From contig JBEGVB010000075.1 in NCBI GenBank assembly GCA_041178545.1, positions 1-62,885 on the forward strand: a DNA stretch of 62,885 nt, read 5' to 3'. Position 1 is the first letter of the stretch. Every line of letters starts with the position of its first letter. Shown here piece by piece: positions 34,627 through 49,430 of this stretch. The notes under the pieces were generated by a model that saw nothing but the letters and a program-made list of their open reading frames with translations, did not search any database and was not told the origin of the DNA. The stretch is from JBEATZ01 sp041178545 (GTDB lineage Bacteria; Planctomycetota; UBA1135; UBA2386). Both the position numbers and the translations under genes were made by a program.

Positions 34627-37172
34627 TGGCCTCGCGACGCACCAAGGCGGCCCCTGGCCGCGCCGGGGCCCGTTCCCGCGGCGCACGAACCAAGTCGCGT
34701 GTGCCACCGGTTGGCAGCGGCGCGCCCGGTGCCGGTCCTGTCCCGGCCAGGGCAGGGGAGTCGCGCATCGCCGCCACCCTGCGGCTGCGGCCCGAGGAAC
34801 TGCGCTGGACCTGCAAGCCGATCCCGCCCTCCGGCACGCCGCCCACTGCAGCCTTCCTGCTCGACCAGGACCGGCCCATGCAGGCGCTGCGCACCGGCCT
34901 CGCGATCCACGCACCCGGCTACAACCTGTTCGTCTCCGGCCTGCTCGGTTCGGGGCGCATGTCGGTGGTGGAGCACCTGCTGCGCGACATCCAGCCGTTC
35001 TGCAAGCGCGGTCCCGACCGGCTCTACCTGCACAACTTCCGCGAGCCGAACCGTCCCATCCTCATCAGCGTGACGCCGGGCCGCGGTGCCGCGTTCCGCG
35101 AGGAACTGCAGGAACTCGCCCGCGTGTTCCACCACGCGCTGCACTCCGCGCTGCGCTCGGGGCTGCACCGCATGTCGCGCCGGCTGGTGATGCGTTCGAG
35201 CGAGGAGCGCGAGCAGCGGATCATGGCCGCACTCAACCGCGAGGCGGCAAAACTGGGATGCGCACTCGTGCGCTTCCAGGCGCAGTCCGGTGGCGCGACC
35301 GCCGACATCTACCCGGTGGTGGAGGGTGAGCCGGTCACGCTCGACGCGCTGACCACGCTCGTGCTCGAGGGCAAGGTGACGCAGGAGGACCGCGACCGAC
35401 TGATGCGCGCGCGGGCACAGCTGCTCGACCGGCTGGAGGAGGTCAGCGACCGGCTCCGCGAGCAGGTGCGCGTCACCCGCGGTGAGCTGCGGGAGATGGA
35501 CCGCAAGCTGGCGTTCCAGGTGATGCAGGGGCACAGCAAGGACTTCCGCACCCGCTGGCCGCAGCCCGAGATCGCCGACTGGCTCGATGCCGCCTCGGAG
35601 TACGTCGAGCTGCACCTGAGCCGCTGGGTCTCGCTCGCGATGCCCGACGGTGCCGAGGAGGCGAGCGAGGAGCAGGAGGAGGCGCCCGCTCCACCCACCC
35701 GCGGCCGCTCCGAGCCCAAGATGATCGAGTTCGTGGCGCAGCTGGTGAAGGCTTCCACCAGCGACGCCTGCCCGCTGGTGGTGGAGAGCAACCCGACCTT
35801 CGGCAACCTGTTCGGCACGATCGGCCAGACCCGCGAGGGCCCGCAGTCGGTCCCCACGCTCATCCACCCGGGTGCGCTGCTGCGCGCCGACGGCGGCCAC
35901 CTCATCCTGCGCTGCGCCGACGTCCTGCGGGAGCCCGGCGTGTGGGCGCAGCTCAAGCGCACGCTGCAGGCGGGCATGCTGGAGATCCGCGAGTTCGACC
36001 AGAACACCGGGCAGACCGGCGGCACCCTGCAGCCGGAGGCGATCCCCATCGACCTCAAGGTGGTGCTGATCGGCGAGCCCGGCGTCTACGAGGTGCTGGC
36101 CGAGGAGGACCCGCAGTTCGTGCAGATCTTCAAGGTCCACGCGGAGTTCGACGCCACCATCCCGGTCCACCCCGAGAACCTCACGCGGTACGCCGACTAC
36201 CTCGTCTGGCTCGCAGGGCACGAGAAGCTCCGGACCTTCGGGCCCGATGCCGCTGCCGCCGTGGCCGAGTACGGCGCGCGCGCCGCTGGCCGCCGGGACC
36301 GTCTCATCACCCGCTACAGCGAGCTCGGCGACCTCGCGCGCGAGGCCTCGCACGTGTGCGAGCGCATGGGGCAGCGCAAGGTGACGCGTTCCCACGTCGA
36401 GGAGGCGATGCGGGCGATGCGCTACCGGCACGACCTGTCGCAGGAGCAGATCGAGCGCGACTACGCAGCCGGTTACATGCAGCTCGCGACCAGCGGCCAG
36501 GTGGTGGGCCAGATCAACGCGCTCACCGCGCTCGACACCGGCACGCTCGAGTTCGGCCGCCCCTGCCGCCTCACCTGCAACACCGGCATCGCGGTGGCGA
36601 GCCGCTCCGGCCTCATCAACATCGAGGGCGAGGTCGAACTGTCGGGGCCCATCCACGACAAGGGCGTGATGATCCTCGAGGGATACCTGTTGCAGGAGTT
36701 CGGCTCGGACGGGCCCCTCTGCATGCAGGCAACCATCTGTTTCGAACAGCTGTACAACGGGGTCGAGGGCGACTCGGCCTCCCTGGCCCAGCTGCTGGCC
36801 CTGCTGAGTTCCCTGTCGGGGGCCCCCCTGGACCAGGGGCTCGCGCTCACCGGTTCCATCAACCAGAAGGGCGAGGTGCAGGCGGTGGGCGCGGTCAACG
36901 CCAAGATCGAGGGCTTCTACCGCCTCTGCCGGTCCCGCCGGCTCACCGGCAAGCAGGGCGTCGTGCTGCCCCGCGCCAACGTGGGGGACCTGATGCTCGA
37001 CCCTGAGGTGGTGGACGCGGTGGCCCGCGGGGAGTTCCGGGTCCATGCCGTGCGACGGGTCGAGGAGGCGCTCGAACTGGCGACCGGCAGGCCTGCCCGG
37101 GAGGTGCTCGACCTCGCGCGGGCACGGTTGGCGACGTTCCGTCGTGCGGTCGGCATCGGGCCGACGGCCTGA
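34626..37172 (+). CDS. LonC-like AAA/Lon-domain protease
   Basis: An 848-residue protein combining an AAA_32-type ATPase-like region with a C-terminal Lon protease domain. The protease dyad is intact: Ser717 in NGVEGDSAS and Lys760 in GAVNAKIEGF, with the normal spacing of 43. The P-loop position reads GLLGSGRMS (105-113), with Arg111 replacing the lysine, and the Walker-B-like stretch GGHLILRCADVL lacks the usual leading Asp. This resembles LonC-type enzymes, known to work without ATP hydrolysis. The N-terminal 45 residues are basic and disordered. It is coupled to the upstream uspA-like gene. Confidence 0.85.
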   Translation: MASRRTKAAPGRAGARSRGARTKSRVPPVGSGAPGAGPVPARAGESRIAATLRLRPEELRWTCKPIPPSGTPPTAAFLLDQDRPMQALRTGLAIHAPGYNLFVSGLLGSGRMSVVEHLLRDIQPFCKRGPDRLYLHNFREPNRPILISVTPGRGAAFREELQELARVFHHALHSALRSGLHRMSRRLVMRSSEEREQRIMAALNREAAKLGCALVRFQAQSGGATADIYPVVEGEPVTLDALTTLVLEGKVTQEDRDRLMRARAQLLDRLEEVSDRLREQVRVTRGELREMDRKLAFQVMQGHSKDFRTRWPQPEIADWLDAASEYVELHLSRWVSLAMPDGAEEASEEQEEAPAPPTRGRSEPKMIEFVAQLVKASTSDACPLVVESNPTFGNLFGTIGQTREGPQSVPTLIHPGALLRADGGHLILRCADVLREPGVWAQLKRTLQAGMLEIREFDQNTGQTGGTLQPEAIPIDLKVVLIGEPGVYEVLAEEDPQFVQIFKVHAEFDATIPVHPENLTRYADYLVWLAGHEKLRTFGPDAAAAVAEYGARAAGRRDRLITRYSELGDLAREASHVCERMGQRKVTRSHVEEAMRAMRYRHDLSQEQIERDYAAGYMQLATSGQVVGQINALTALDTGTLEFGRPCRLTCNTGIAVASRSGLINIEGEVELSGPIHDKGVMILEGYLLQEFGSDGPLCMQATICFEQLYNGVEGDSASLAQLLALLSSLSGAPLDQGLALTGSINQKGEVQAVGAVNAKIEGFYRLCRSRRLTGKQGVVLPRANVGDLMLDPEVVDAVARGEFRVHAVRRVEEALELATGRPAREVLDLARARLATFRRAVGIGPTA

Positions 37173-37245
37173 GGCCGTGGCTGCCGGCCGGCCCGGGCAG
37201 GCCCGGAACCGTCCGCCGGTGTGCCAGAGGATCCGCGCCCGGTGG

Positions 37246-37273
37246 ATGACCGCGGCCGGGTGGTTGCTATAGT
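37246..37273 (+). promoter_or_regulatory. Candidate promoter for korAB
   Basis: An extended -10 TGCTATAGT (37265-37273) is preceded by ATGACC (37246-37251) with a 16-base spacer, a reasonable -35. It is the most consensus-like sigma-70 promoter in the window and lies 27 bp before the korA ATG. Confidence 0.5.
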
Positions 37274-37300
37274 GCTTGCCCCCGATACCCCAACCTACTG

Positions 37301-39174
<1,874 letters not shown>

Positions 39175-39178
<4 letters not shown>

Positions 39179-40194
39179 CCACTGCAGAACGACCCACGTT
39201 GGCCAAGAAGGACTACAAGTCGGACCAGGAGGTCCGCTGGTGCCCTGGCTGCGGCGACTACTCGATCCTCAATGCAGTCACCGGCGCGTTCGCGAAGCTG
39301 CAGAAGCAGCTGCACGAGACGGTGATCATCAGCGGCATCGGGTGCAGCTCGCGTTTCCCGTACTACATGGAGACCTACGGGTTCCACACGATCCACGGCC
39401 GCGCGCCGGCGGTCGCGACCGGCACCAAGCTGGCCAACCCGGCCCTCGACGTGTGGGTGGTCACCGGTGACGGCGACGCCATGTCGATCGGCGGCAACCA
39501 CTTCATCCACGCGATGCGCCGCAACATCGGGATCAAGATCCTGATGTTCAACAACCGCATCTACGGCCTCACCAAGGGCCAGTACTCGCCGACCAGCGAG
39601 CAGGGCAAGGTGACCAAGTCGTCGCCCATGGGATCGGTCGACTACCCGTTCAGCCCGATTGCACTGGCTCTCGGTGCAGGCGCCACGTTCGTGGCGCGCG
39701 GCGTGGACGTGTTCGGCCCGCAGCTCGAGGACGTGATCTGCCGCGCCTCTGCCCACAACGGCACTGCGGTGACGGAGATCTACCAGAACTGCAACATCTT
39801 CAACGACGGTGCCTACAAGGGTTTCACCGACAAGGAGATGCGCGAGGAGCGCGTGCTCACGCTGGAGCACGGCAAGCCGCTGCTGTTCTCGAACAAGACC
39901 AAGGGCATCCGCTTCAACCGCGAGTTCCGCCCGGAGGTCATCGAGGTCGGCGCAGACGGCAAGCACCTCGGCGAGGTGTTCGTCTGGGACGAGACCTGCG
40001 AGAACCCGGCTCCCGCGATGGCGCTCGCAACGGCGTCGGAGAGCGAGTTCCCGGTGCCCATCGGCGTGTTCCGCCGCCGCGAGAAGCCCAGCTTCGAGTC
40101 CGGTGTGACGGCGCAGGTGCAGCAGGCGCGGGCCAAGAAGCCTGGATCGGTTCAGGACCTGCTGGTGCAGGGCGAGCTCTGGACCGTCGAGTGA
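39175..40194 (+). CDS. korB: 2-oxoacid:ferredoxin oxidoreductase beta subunit
   Basis: A 339-residue thiamine diphosphate subunit. An N-terminal CPGCGDY (Cys23, Cys26) contributes to the iron-sulfur cluster, together with Cys in GIGCSSRFP. The TPP/Mg site is TGDGDAMSIGGNHF with the following NNRIYGLTKGQ. Length fits KorB/PorB of the two-subunit type. It is coupled to korA by a 4-bp overlap. The ferredoxin gene is not seen nearby. Confidence 0.92.
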
Positions 40195-40206
40195 ACTGAC
40201 TGCGCG

Positions 40207-40219
40207 CGGCCTCAGGCCG
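40207..40219. terminator. Small hairpin between convergent korB and GT2 genes
   Basis: CGGCC-TCA-GGCCG forms a 5-bp stem overlapping the stop codon of the left-facing glycosyltransferase gene. There is no T-run on either side, so termination activity is only possible. Confidence 0.25.
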
Positions 40220-41276
40220 TCACGGTCTCACGGCCCTCGCGGGCCGCAGCGCGAGCCTGCACTGCAGGCTCGCGTCGTCTCGCGAGCAGGGCAATCGGGT
40301 CCACCGGCACCAGGACAGGGTCCGGTGCCGTGAGCGGCTGCAGCGGTGCCTTGCGCGGGAGGGCGAGTGCGGAGAGCCAGCCACACGGGATGCCGAGCAC
40401 CTGGCGTGATGTCGCAGACACCATGCCCCAGAACGGTGCGCGCCCCAGGCACGCGCGTGCCGCGTTGCGGAGGATGGCGCCACAGTGGGTGAGGGTTGCG
40501 GCGGTTGCGCCGGCCAACAGTCCGCGGTGGCGTGCGGCAAAGGCCACGTGGCTGCGTGTCGTGCTGAACCACGGTCGCTCGACGGATGCAGCGCGTTGGT
40601 TGCGGCTCGCGCTCACGCGCGTGACCGAGGCCGACTCCACGTGGGCTGTGCAGCGGTTGCCGTGCCGTTCGTGCAGTCGCAGTGCAAGGTCCATCGCACT
40701 GAACCGTGCACAGAGTCGTTCGTCGAGTCCGCCCAGCGCGAAGTAGGCCTGCCTGCGCACGGCGAACCCGCACTCGGGCAGTGCGCGCACGGAACCCGTG
40801 GGCACCGGTGTGGCAGCGCCCCAGGGCACGAGGTTGCCCTGCGCGTCCTGCACCGCGGGCCCGAAGGTGAGCGTTCCCTGCACCGAGTGCAGCGAGGGTG
40901 TGACGGCCTGGGTGCCGGGCTGGTTGGCCATGGTGTCGAGCACCGACCTCAGCCAGCCCTTCTGTGGCCATGCAGTGTCGTCGAGGAACAGCAACACGTC
41001 GCCACGCGCGTGCCGCGCACCGAAGTTGAACAGTGCCGGGACCGACCTCGTCCGCGACACCAGCACCTTGGCTGCAGGGTGTTCCTCCTGCACGAGGTCG
41101 ATCGCAGAGTCGTCGTCCGGGCCGTGGAGCGTGAGCACCTCGACCTCGCGGCCCAGGGCCTCCTCGCGCAGGCAGTTCGCGAGGTCGGAGAGGCAGCGGG
41201 ACAACTCGATCCAGCAGCGGGTGGAGGCGACGAGGACCGTGGCGGCCGGGGTGGGCCGCTGCGGGGAGGTGGTCAT
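40212..41276 (-). CDS. Family 2 glycosyltransferase-like protein
   Basis: A 354-residue protein with a GT-A fold: ATVLVASTRCWIELSRCL at the start, FNFGARHARGDVLLFLDDTA (the DXD-equivalent LDD), ECGFAVRRQAYFALGGLDERL and SAMDLALRLHERHG. The C-terminal ~110 residues contain hydrophobic stretches (GLLAGATAATLTHCG and ILGIPCGW-like segments), so it may be membrane associated. Substrate unknown. It converges with korB. Confidence 0.72.
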   Translation of the reverse strand: MTTSPQRPTPAATVLVASTRCWIELSRCLSDLANCLREEALGREVEVLTLHGPDDDSAIDLVQEEHPAAKVLVSRTRSVPALFNFGARHARGDVLLFLDDTAWPQKGWLRSVLDTMANQPGTQAVTPSLHSVQGTLTFGPAVQDAQGNLVPWGAATPVPTGSVRALPECGFAVRRQAYFALGGLDERLCARFSAMDLALRLHERHGNRCTAHVESASVTRVSASRNQRAASVERPWFSTTRSHVAFAARHRGLLAGATAATLTHCGAILRNAARACLGRAPFWGMVSATSRQVLGIPCGWLSALALPRKAPLQPLTAPDPVLVPVDPIALLARRREPAVQARAAAREGRETVTA

Positions 41277-41326
41277 GCGGGCGCTATCGGCAGAACTGCC
41301 CGGGAACTGGAGCCGCCGGCCCCTTG

Positions 41327-41971
41327 TCAGCGGGAGTTGCGCAGGCGGGCGGAGGCGAGGGCGAGGGCCAGGACCGAGAGTGTCTTGGTGCCCTCCTCCA
41401 GCGGCCCGACCCATTGCCGTTCCGTGCGGCTGAGGCGGTCCCACGGCAGCAGGTCCGCAGCCTGGCTGGTCGCCGCCAGGACCAGCGCCAACGCCACCAG
41501 CCGGAGCGCGGTGCGGTCTGCGCGCACCCGCGGCAGGGACAGCAGCAGGCAGGGCAGTGCGACTGCTGCGTAGAGCGCGAACAGGTAGACGTCCTGCTCG
41601 ATGCCGAAGGGCCTCGGCAACCCGGCACCAACCATGGCACGGGTGGCGCGCTCGTGGAGTTCGAGCACCTCGTCGAAACCGAACCAGAGGAGGCAGGCAC
41701 CGAGGCCCAGGGCGGATCGCTGCGAGGCTGCACGGCCGAGCGCAAGCCAGCTCCAGCCGGCCCACAGCAGCAGGGCACCGCTCAGGGCCGTGGCCAGACC
41801 GGCAGGCGGGAACTCAGGGTCGGAAAGTTCGCGGAACAGGAATCCAGTGTCGCCGTAAAATCTAAGACCGAAGCCACTTGCGATCACGCAGGTCACGGCG
41901 CACAGGGCCAGGCTCCAGGCTGCGGCACGCGCGGTGGGACGCGTCTCGTCGGTGGGTGTCGGCGCAGCCAC
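41327..41971 (-). CDS. Membrane protein of unknown function
   Basis: A 214-residue protein with about six predicted transmembrane helices (AAWSLALCAVTCVIASGFG; GLATALSGALLLWAGWSWLAL; LGLGACLLWFGFDEVLEL; LFALYAAVALPCLLLSL; LRLVALALVLAATSQAADLL; TKTLSVLALALASARL). FDEVLELHE, located near a membrane boundary, is the most striking polar motif. I do not recognise the family. The start is a GTG at 41971, divergent from the SahR-like gene across 66 bp. Confidence 0.6.
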   Translation of the reverse strand: MAAPTPTDETRPTARAAAWSLALCAVTCVIASGFGLRFYGDTGFLFRELSDPEFPPAGLATALSGALLLWAGWSWLALGRAASQRSALGLGACLLWFGFDEVLELHERATRAMVGAGLPRPFGIEQDVYLFALYAAVALPCLLLSLPRVRADRTALRLVALALVLAATSQAADLLPWDRLSRTERQWVGPLEEGTKTLSVLALALASARLRNSR

Positions 41972-42004
41972 GCAAGGAGGATAGCCCGGACGGCCGAGAA
42001 TGAA

Positions 42005-42030
42005 ATATCAACGATCCGTGATATGTTGAT
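42005..42030. promoter_or_regulatory. AT-rich inverted repeats, likely SahR-type operator
   Basis: ATATCA (42005-42010) and TGATAT (42019-42024) are perfect inverted arms around an 8-base spacer. An overlapping pair ATCAAC/GTTGAT (42007-42012, 42025-42030) has a 12-base spacer. Such AT-rich sequence is striking in this GC-rich window and lies just before the regulator's likely ATG at 42038. It probably mediates autoregulation of the regulator-ahcY operon. Confidence 0.65.
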
Positions 42031-42037
42031 GCATTCC

Positions 42038-43006
42038 ATGGCGAGCGCCGTTGCCAGCCTCCAGAGCACCCTCAAGCTGCTGTCGGACCCGACCCGGCTG
42101 CGGTTGCTCGGTCTGCTGGCCCGTGCAGAGCTGGCCGTGCAGGAACTGGTGAGCGTCACCAACCTGCAGCAGAGCCGCATCAGCAACCAGCTCGCGCTGC
42201 TGAAGCGCGCAGGGATGGTGCGGGACCGGCGCGAGGGCACCTGGAGCTTCCACTCCCTCGTCGATGCCGGGACGCCAGGCGGCCTCAGTGCCGAACTGCA
42301 CCACGCAGTGCTGCAGCCGTACCTCGACAGCGTCGAGGGCCGTGCAGACGCGGCAGCGGTTGCTGCTCTGCTGGAGCAACGCCGCGAGCAGAGCCGCAAG
42401 GCGCACGACAAGCTCGCCGACCGCTGGGTGGAGGTGGGGCAGGAGTTCACCACCGGTTCGCTGCGCGCGGAGATCCTCGCGACGGCGTTCCCCGGTGGCC
42501 GCGAGGTGGTTGACCTCGGTTGTGGGGCTGGCTTCCTGTCTGCATGGCTCGTCGAGCGCGGCGCGCATGTCGTGGCCGTCGACCACAGCGCGCAGATGCT
42601 CGCCACCGCGCGTCGGCGCCTGCCGAGGGACCGCATCGAGTTCCGGGCCGGCGAGCTGGACGCACTGCCGCTGCGCGACTGCGAGGTCGACTGCGCGTTC
42701 GCGAACCTCGTGTGGCACCACCTCCCGGACCTCGATGCCGCGGCGCGCGAGGCGTTCCGCGTGGTGCGGCCAGGCGGTTGCCTCGTCGTGTCCGACCTCG
42801 TGCCCCACGACGCGGAGTGGATGCGCGAGGCCATGGGCGACCTGCGGCTGGGGCTGCGGCCCGAGCTCGTGGTCGCCACGCTTGCCCGTGCCGGGTTCGC
42901 CAACGTGCGCGCCTCGGCAGCCATCGACCAGTACTCGGTGCAGGGCCCCGACGGGGTCCGACGCACCCTTTCCATGTTCCTTGTGCGGGGCGAACGCCCT
43001 GCCTGA
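42038..43006 (+). CDS. sahR: ArsR-type regulator fused to a SAM-methyltransferase domain (SahR-like)
   Basis: A 322-residue protein. Residues 1-95 are an ArsR winged helix (LLSDPTRLRLLGLLARAEL, VTNLQQSRISNQLALLKRAG). From about residue 145 there is a class I methyltransferase fold: VVDLGCGAGFLSAWL, VAVDHSAQML and VRPGGCLVVSDLV. Fusions of this type are known as SahR, which senses S-adenosylhomocysteine and controls its recycling in some Proteobacteria. Here the gene sits 27 bp before adenosylhomocysteinase, strongly supporting the same role. In-frame ATGs at 42023 and 42029 are also possible, but they lie inside the operator; 42038 is preferred. Whether the domain is still catalytic is unknown. 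Confidence 0.85.
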   Translation: MASAVASLQSTLKLLSDPTRLRLLGLLARAELAVQELVSVTNLQQSRISNQLALLKRAGMVRDRREGTWSFHSLVDAGTPGGLSAELHHAVLQPYLDSVEGRADAAAVAALLEQRREQSRKAHDKLADRWVEVGQEFTTGSLRAEILATAFPGGREVVDLGCGAGFLSAWLVERGAHVVAVDHSAQMLATARRRLPRDRIEFRAGELDALPLRDCEVDCAFANLVWHHLPDLDAAAREAFRVVRPGGCLVVSDLVPHDAEWMREAMGDLRLGLRPELVVATLARAGFANVRASAAIDQYSVQGPDGVRRTLSMFLVRGERPA

Positions 43007-43033
43007 CACCGACTTCCCGACCCAAGAACCATC

Positions 43034-44539
<1,506 letters not shown>

Positions 44540-44547
44540 TCCCACGC

Positions 44548-44565
44548 GGCCGTGGGAACACGGCC
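44548..44565 (+). terminator. Hairpin after ahcY
   Basis: GGCCGTG-GGAA-CACGGCC is a perfect 7-bp stem with a GNRA-type tetraloop starting 8 bp after the ahcY stop. No T-run follows, so it may be an RNA-stabilising or weak terminator structure before the ndh gene. Confidence 0.45.
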
Positions 44566-44624
44566 TCCGGACTGGTATCCATGTTGCGGCGCGCGGGCAG
44601 CCCCTGCGCGCCGCAATCGTTCCC

Positions 44625-45953
44625 ATGCATTCCGTCAACAAGTCCCTGCCGCACGTGGTCATCCTCGGCGGCGGTTTCGCAGGTCTCGCGGCTGCCCGCG
44701 ATCTCGCAAGCGCCCCGGTGCGCATCACGCTGGTCGACCGTCGCAACCACCACCTGTTCCAGCCGTTGCTCTACCAGGTTGCGACTGCGGCCCTCAACCC
44801 GAGCGACATCGCGTACCCGATCCGTTCGGTGCTGCGCTCGCAGCAGAACGTCCGCACCATCCTCGCCCGTGCCGAGCGCATCGACGCCGCCCGCAAGGTG
44901 GTGGTGCTCGACAGCGGGGAGCTCGAGTACGACTGGCTGCTGGTCGCCACCGGTGCCACGCACAGCTACTTCGGGCACAAGGAGTGGGAGCCGTGGGCAC
45001 CCGGGCTCAAGACCGTCGAGGACGCACTCGAGGTGCGCAACCGCGTGCTCAGTGCGTTCGAGGCGGCAGAGAGCGAGCCGGACCCGAGGCGCGTGCGCGA
45101 ACTGCTCACCTTCGTCGTCGTGGGCGGCGGGCCCACCGGCGTCGAACTCGCTGGCTCGCTCATCGAGATCGGCAGGCAGACCGTCGCTCGCGACTTCCGC
45201 AGCTTCGACCCGCGCAGCCTCCGCGTCGTGCTGGTGGAGGGTTCCGACCGGGTGCTGCCGCCCTACGCGCCCGTGCTCTCCAAGCTCGCGCGTCGCCAGC
45301 TGGAGCGCCTCGGCGTCGAGGTGGTCACCGGTGTCCACGTCACCCACATCGACGCGAGCGGCGTGAGGATGGGGGAGCAGGAGATCCGTGCCCGCACCGT
45401 GCTGTGGGCCGCAGGCGTTGCCGCCTCGCCGCTCGGGGCCAGCATCGGTGCGCCCACCGACCGCGCCGGCCGCGTGCTGGTCAACCCAGACCTGTCGGTG
45501 CCCGGTCATCCCGAGATCCTGCTCGTGGGCGACCTGATGAGCATCCAGACCGACGGCAAGCCGGTCCCCGGCGTCGCCCCGGCTGCGGTCCAGTCCGGCA
45601 GGCACGCCGCCCGCAACCTGCGTCTCGCTCTGGCGGGCAAGCCGATGCTGCCGTTCCGCTACCGCGACAAGGGCTCACTCGCCACCGTGGGGCGGGCTGC
45701 TGCCGTCGCCCAGTTCGGCTCGCTCAAGCTCTCCGGCTTCCTCGCCTGGTGGCTGTGGTGGGTGGTCCACATCTTCTACCTGATCGGTTACCGCAACCGC
45801 ATCGCGGTCATGATCGGCTGGGCCTGGCAGTACTTCGCCTTCGCACGCGGGGCGAGGTTGATCACCGGCCGGGTGTGGCGCCCGGCCCAGCCACCAGGGG
45901 ACCCTGTCCCGCGGGTCGCCGCAGGTTCGTCCGCGAGCGGCTCAGCGGGCTGA
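44625..45953 (+). CDS. ndh: Type II NADH dehydrogenase (NDH-2)
   Basis: A 442-residue flavoprotein. The FAD-binding Rossmann motif is VVILGGGFAGLAAARDL, and the NADH-binding one is FVVVGGGPTGVELAGSL. FAD/quinone-site residues include LLVGDLMSI and GVAPAAVQSGRHAARN. The C-terminal part (LAWWLWWVVHIFYLIGYRNR) is a hydrophobic membrane anchor. It oxidises NADH to reduce quinone without pumping protons. The end overlaps the convergent cysteine dioxygenase gene by 12 bp. Confidence 0.93.
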   Translation: MHSVNKSLPHVVILGGGFAGLAAARDLASAPVRITLVDRRNHHLFQPLLYQVATAALNPSDIAYPIRSVLRSQQNVRTILARAERIDAARKVVVLDSGELEYDWLLVATGATHSYFGHKEWEPWAPGLKTVEDALEVRNRVLSAFEAAESEPDPRRVRELLTFVVVGGGPTGVELAGSLIEIGRQTVARDFRSFDPRSLRVVLVEGSDRVLPPYAPVLSKLARRQLERLGVEVVTGVHVTHIDASGVRMGEQEIRARTVLWAAGVAASPLGASIGAPTDRAGRVLVNPDLSVPGHPEILLVGDLMSIQTDGKPVPGVAPAAVQSGRHAARNLRLALAGKPMLPFRYRDKGSLATVGRAAAVAQFGSLKLSGFLAWWLWWVVHIFYLIGYRNRIAVMIGWAWQYFAFARGARLITGRVWRPAQPPGDPVPRVAAGSSASGSAG

Positions 45954-46553
45954 GGTCGGCTCGTCGAAGCGCAGCTCGCGGCGCGCGCAGCAGCGTGCCA
46001 CGGGGTCGAAGGTCAGGCACACGTCGTGCGGCTTCGAGTAGACGTGCAGGGTCACGGCAAAGTCGTCGCGGCTGTGCTCGCGCGGGTTGGAGATGCGGTG
46101 GATGGCGCGCTCCTTGTCCACCACGGCAACGGCTCCCACCTCGGTGAGCGTCGTGCGTGTGTCGGCCACCAACTCGATGCCGCGGCGCGGCTCGACGACG
46201 TCGGGGGCGAGGTCGAGGCCCGAGGCCGCGGTCGATGGCACCAGGTGGAACCGTTCCTCTGCCACCCGGCCGCGCACGAGCCGCATCCAGCCGAGGCTGC
46301 CGGCATGGTTGTGGATCGGGGTGACCTGCCCCGGCATCCAGGTGAGCACCATGACGTCGAACCACCGTGTCCGGTGCACGGACAGGCGCGAGTACTTGTC
46401 CTCGCGCGGTTGCACGAAGGGTGCAAGGTCACTGTCCGGGATGCGCGCCTCGGCGATCATCGTCCGGACCGACTCGGTAGCGATGGAGGCCGGGTCGAGG
46501 GCGTCGAGACGCTCGACCAGTGCCTGCAGTCCGTGGGTCGCCATGGTGCGCAT
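45942..46553 (-). CDS. Cysteine dioxygenase type I (cupin)
   Basis: A 203-residue cupin with the CDO iron site: VLTWMPGQVTPIHNHAGS (two His), GWMRLVRGRVAEERF, and the third His in RAIHRISN. It oxidises cysteine to cysteine sulfinate. The bacterial family also includes 3-mercaptopropionate dioxygenases, so the exact thiol is not certain. Proximity to adenosylhomocysteinase, which supplies homocysteine toward cysteine, fits sulfur amino-acid metabolism. Its 3' end overlaps ndh. Confidence 0.82.
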   Translation of the reverse strand: MRTMATHGLQALVERLDALDPASIATESVRTMIAEARIPDSDLAPFVQPREDKYSRLSVHRTRWFDVMVLTWMPGQVTPIHNHAGSLGWMRLVRGRVAEERFHLVPSTAASGLDLAPDVVEPRRGIELVADTRTTLTEVGAVAVVDKERAIHRISNPREHSRDDFAVTLHVYSKPHDVCLTFDPVARCCARRELRFDEPTSAR

Positions 46554-46634
46554 GCTGGCGCTCCGCCCGGGGCCTGTCCAGTGGGACGGCGCCCCGGCGC
46601 GGCCCGTGTCCGCCGCCGCGTTGCTGCCGCGGGA

Positions 46635-49337
<2,703 letters not shown>

Positions 49338-49430
49338 GGGGGGCAAAGGTTCTATCCGACCGCCCCCCGCGGGGCAAAACGCGGCACCGGGCTCAAGTGG
49401 CGGGCGGATCGTGCCGATGGCAGCGGGACC

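Noticed and set aside
41974..41980. AAGGAGG on the plus strand before a 9-codon frame starting at 42000
   Set aside because: It lies about 20 bases from any plus-strand start, too far for a ribosome binding site, and the short frame overlaps the operator. The strong sequence is probably chance.
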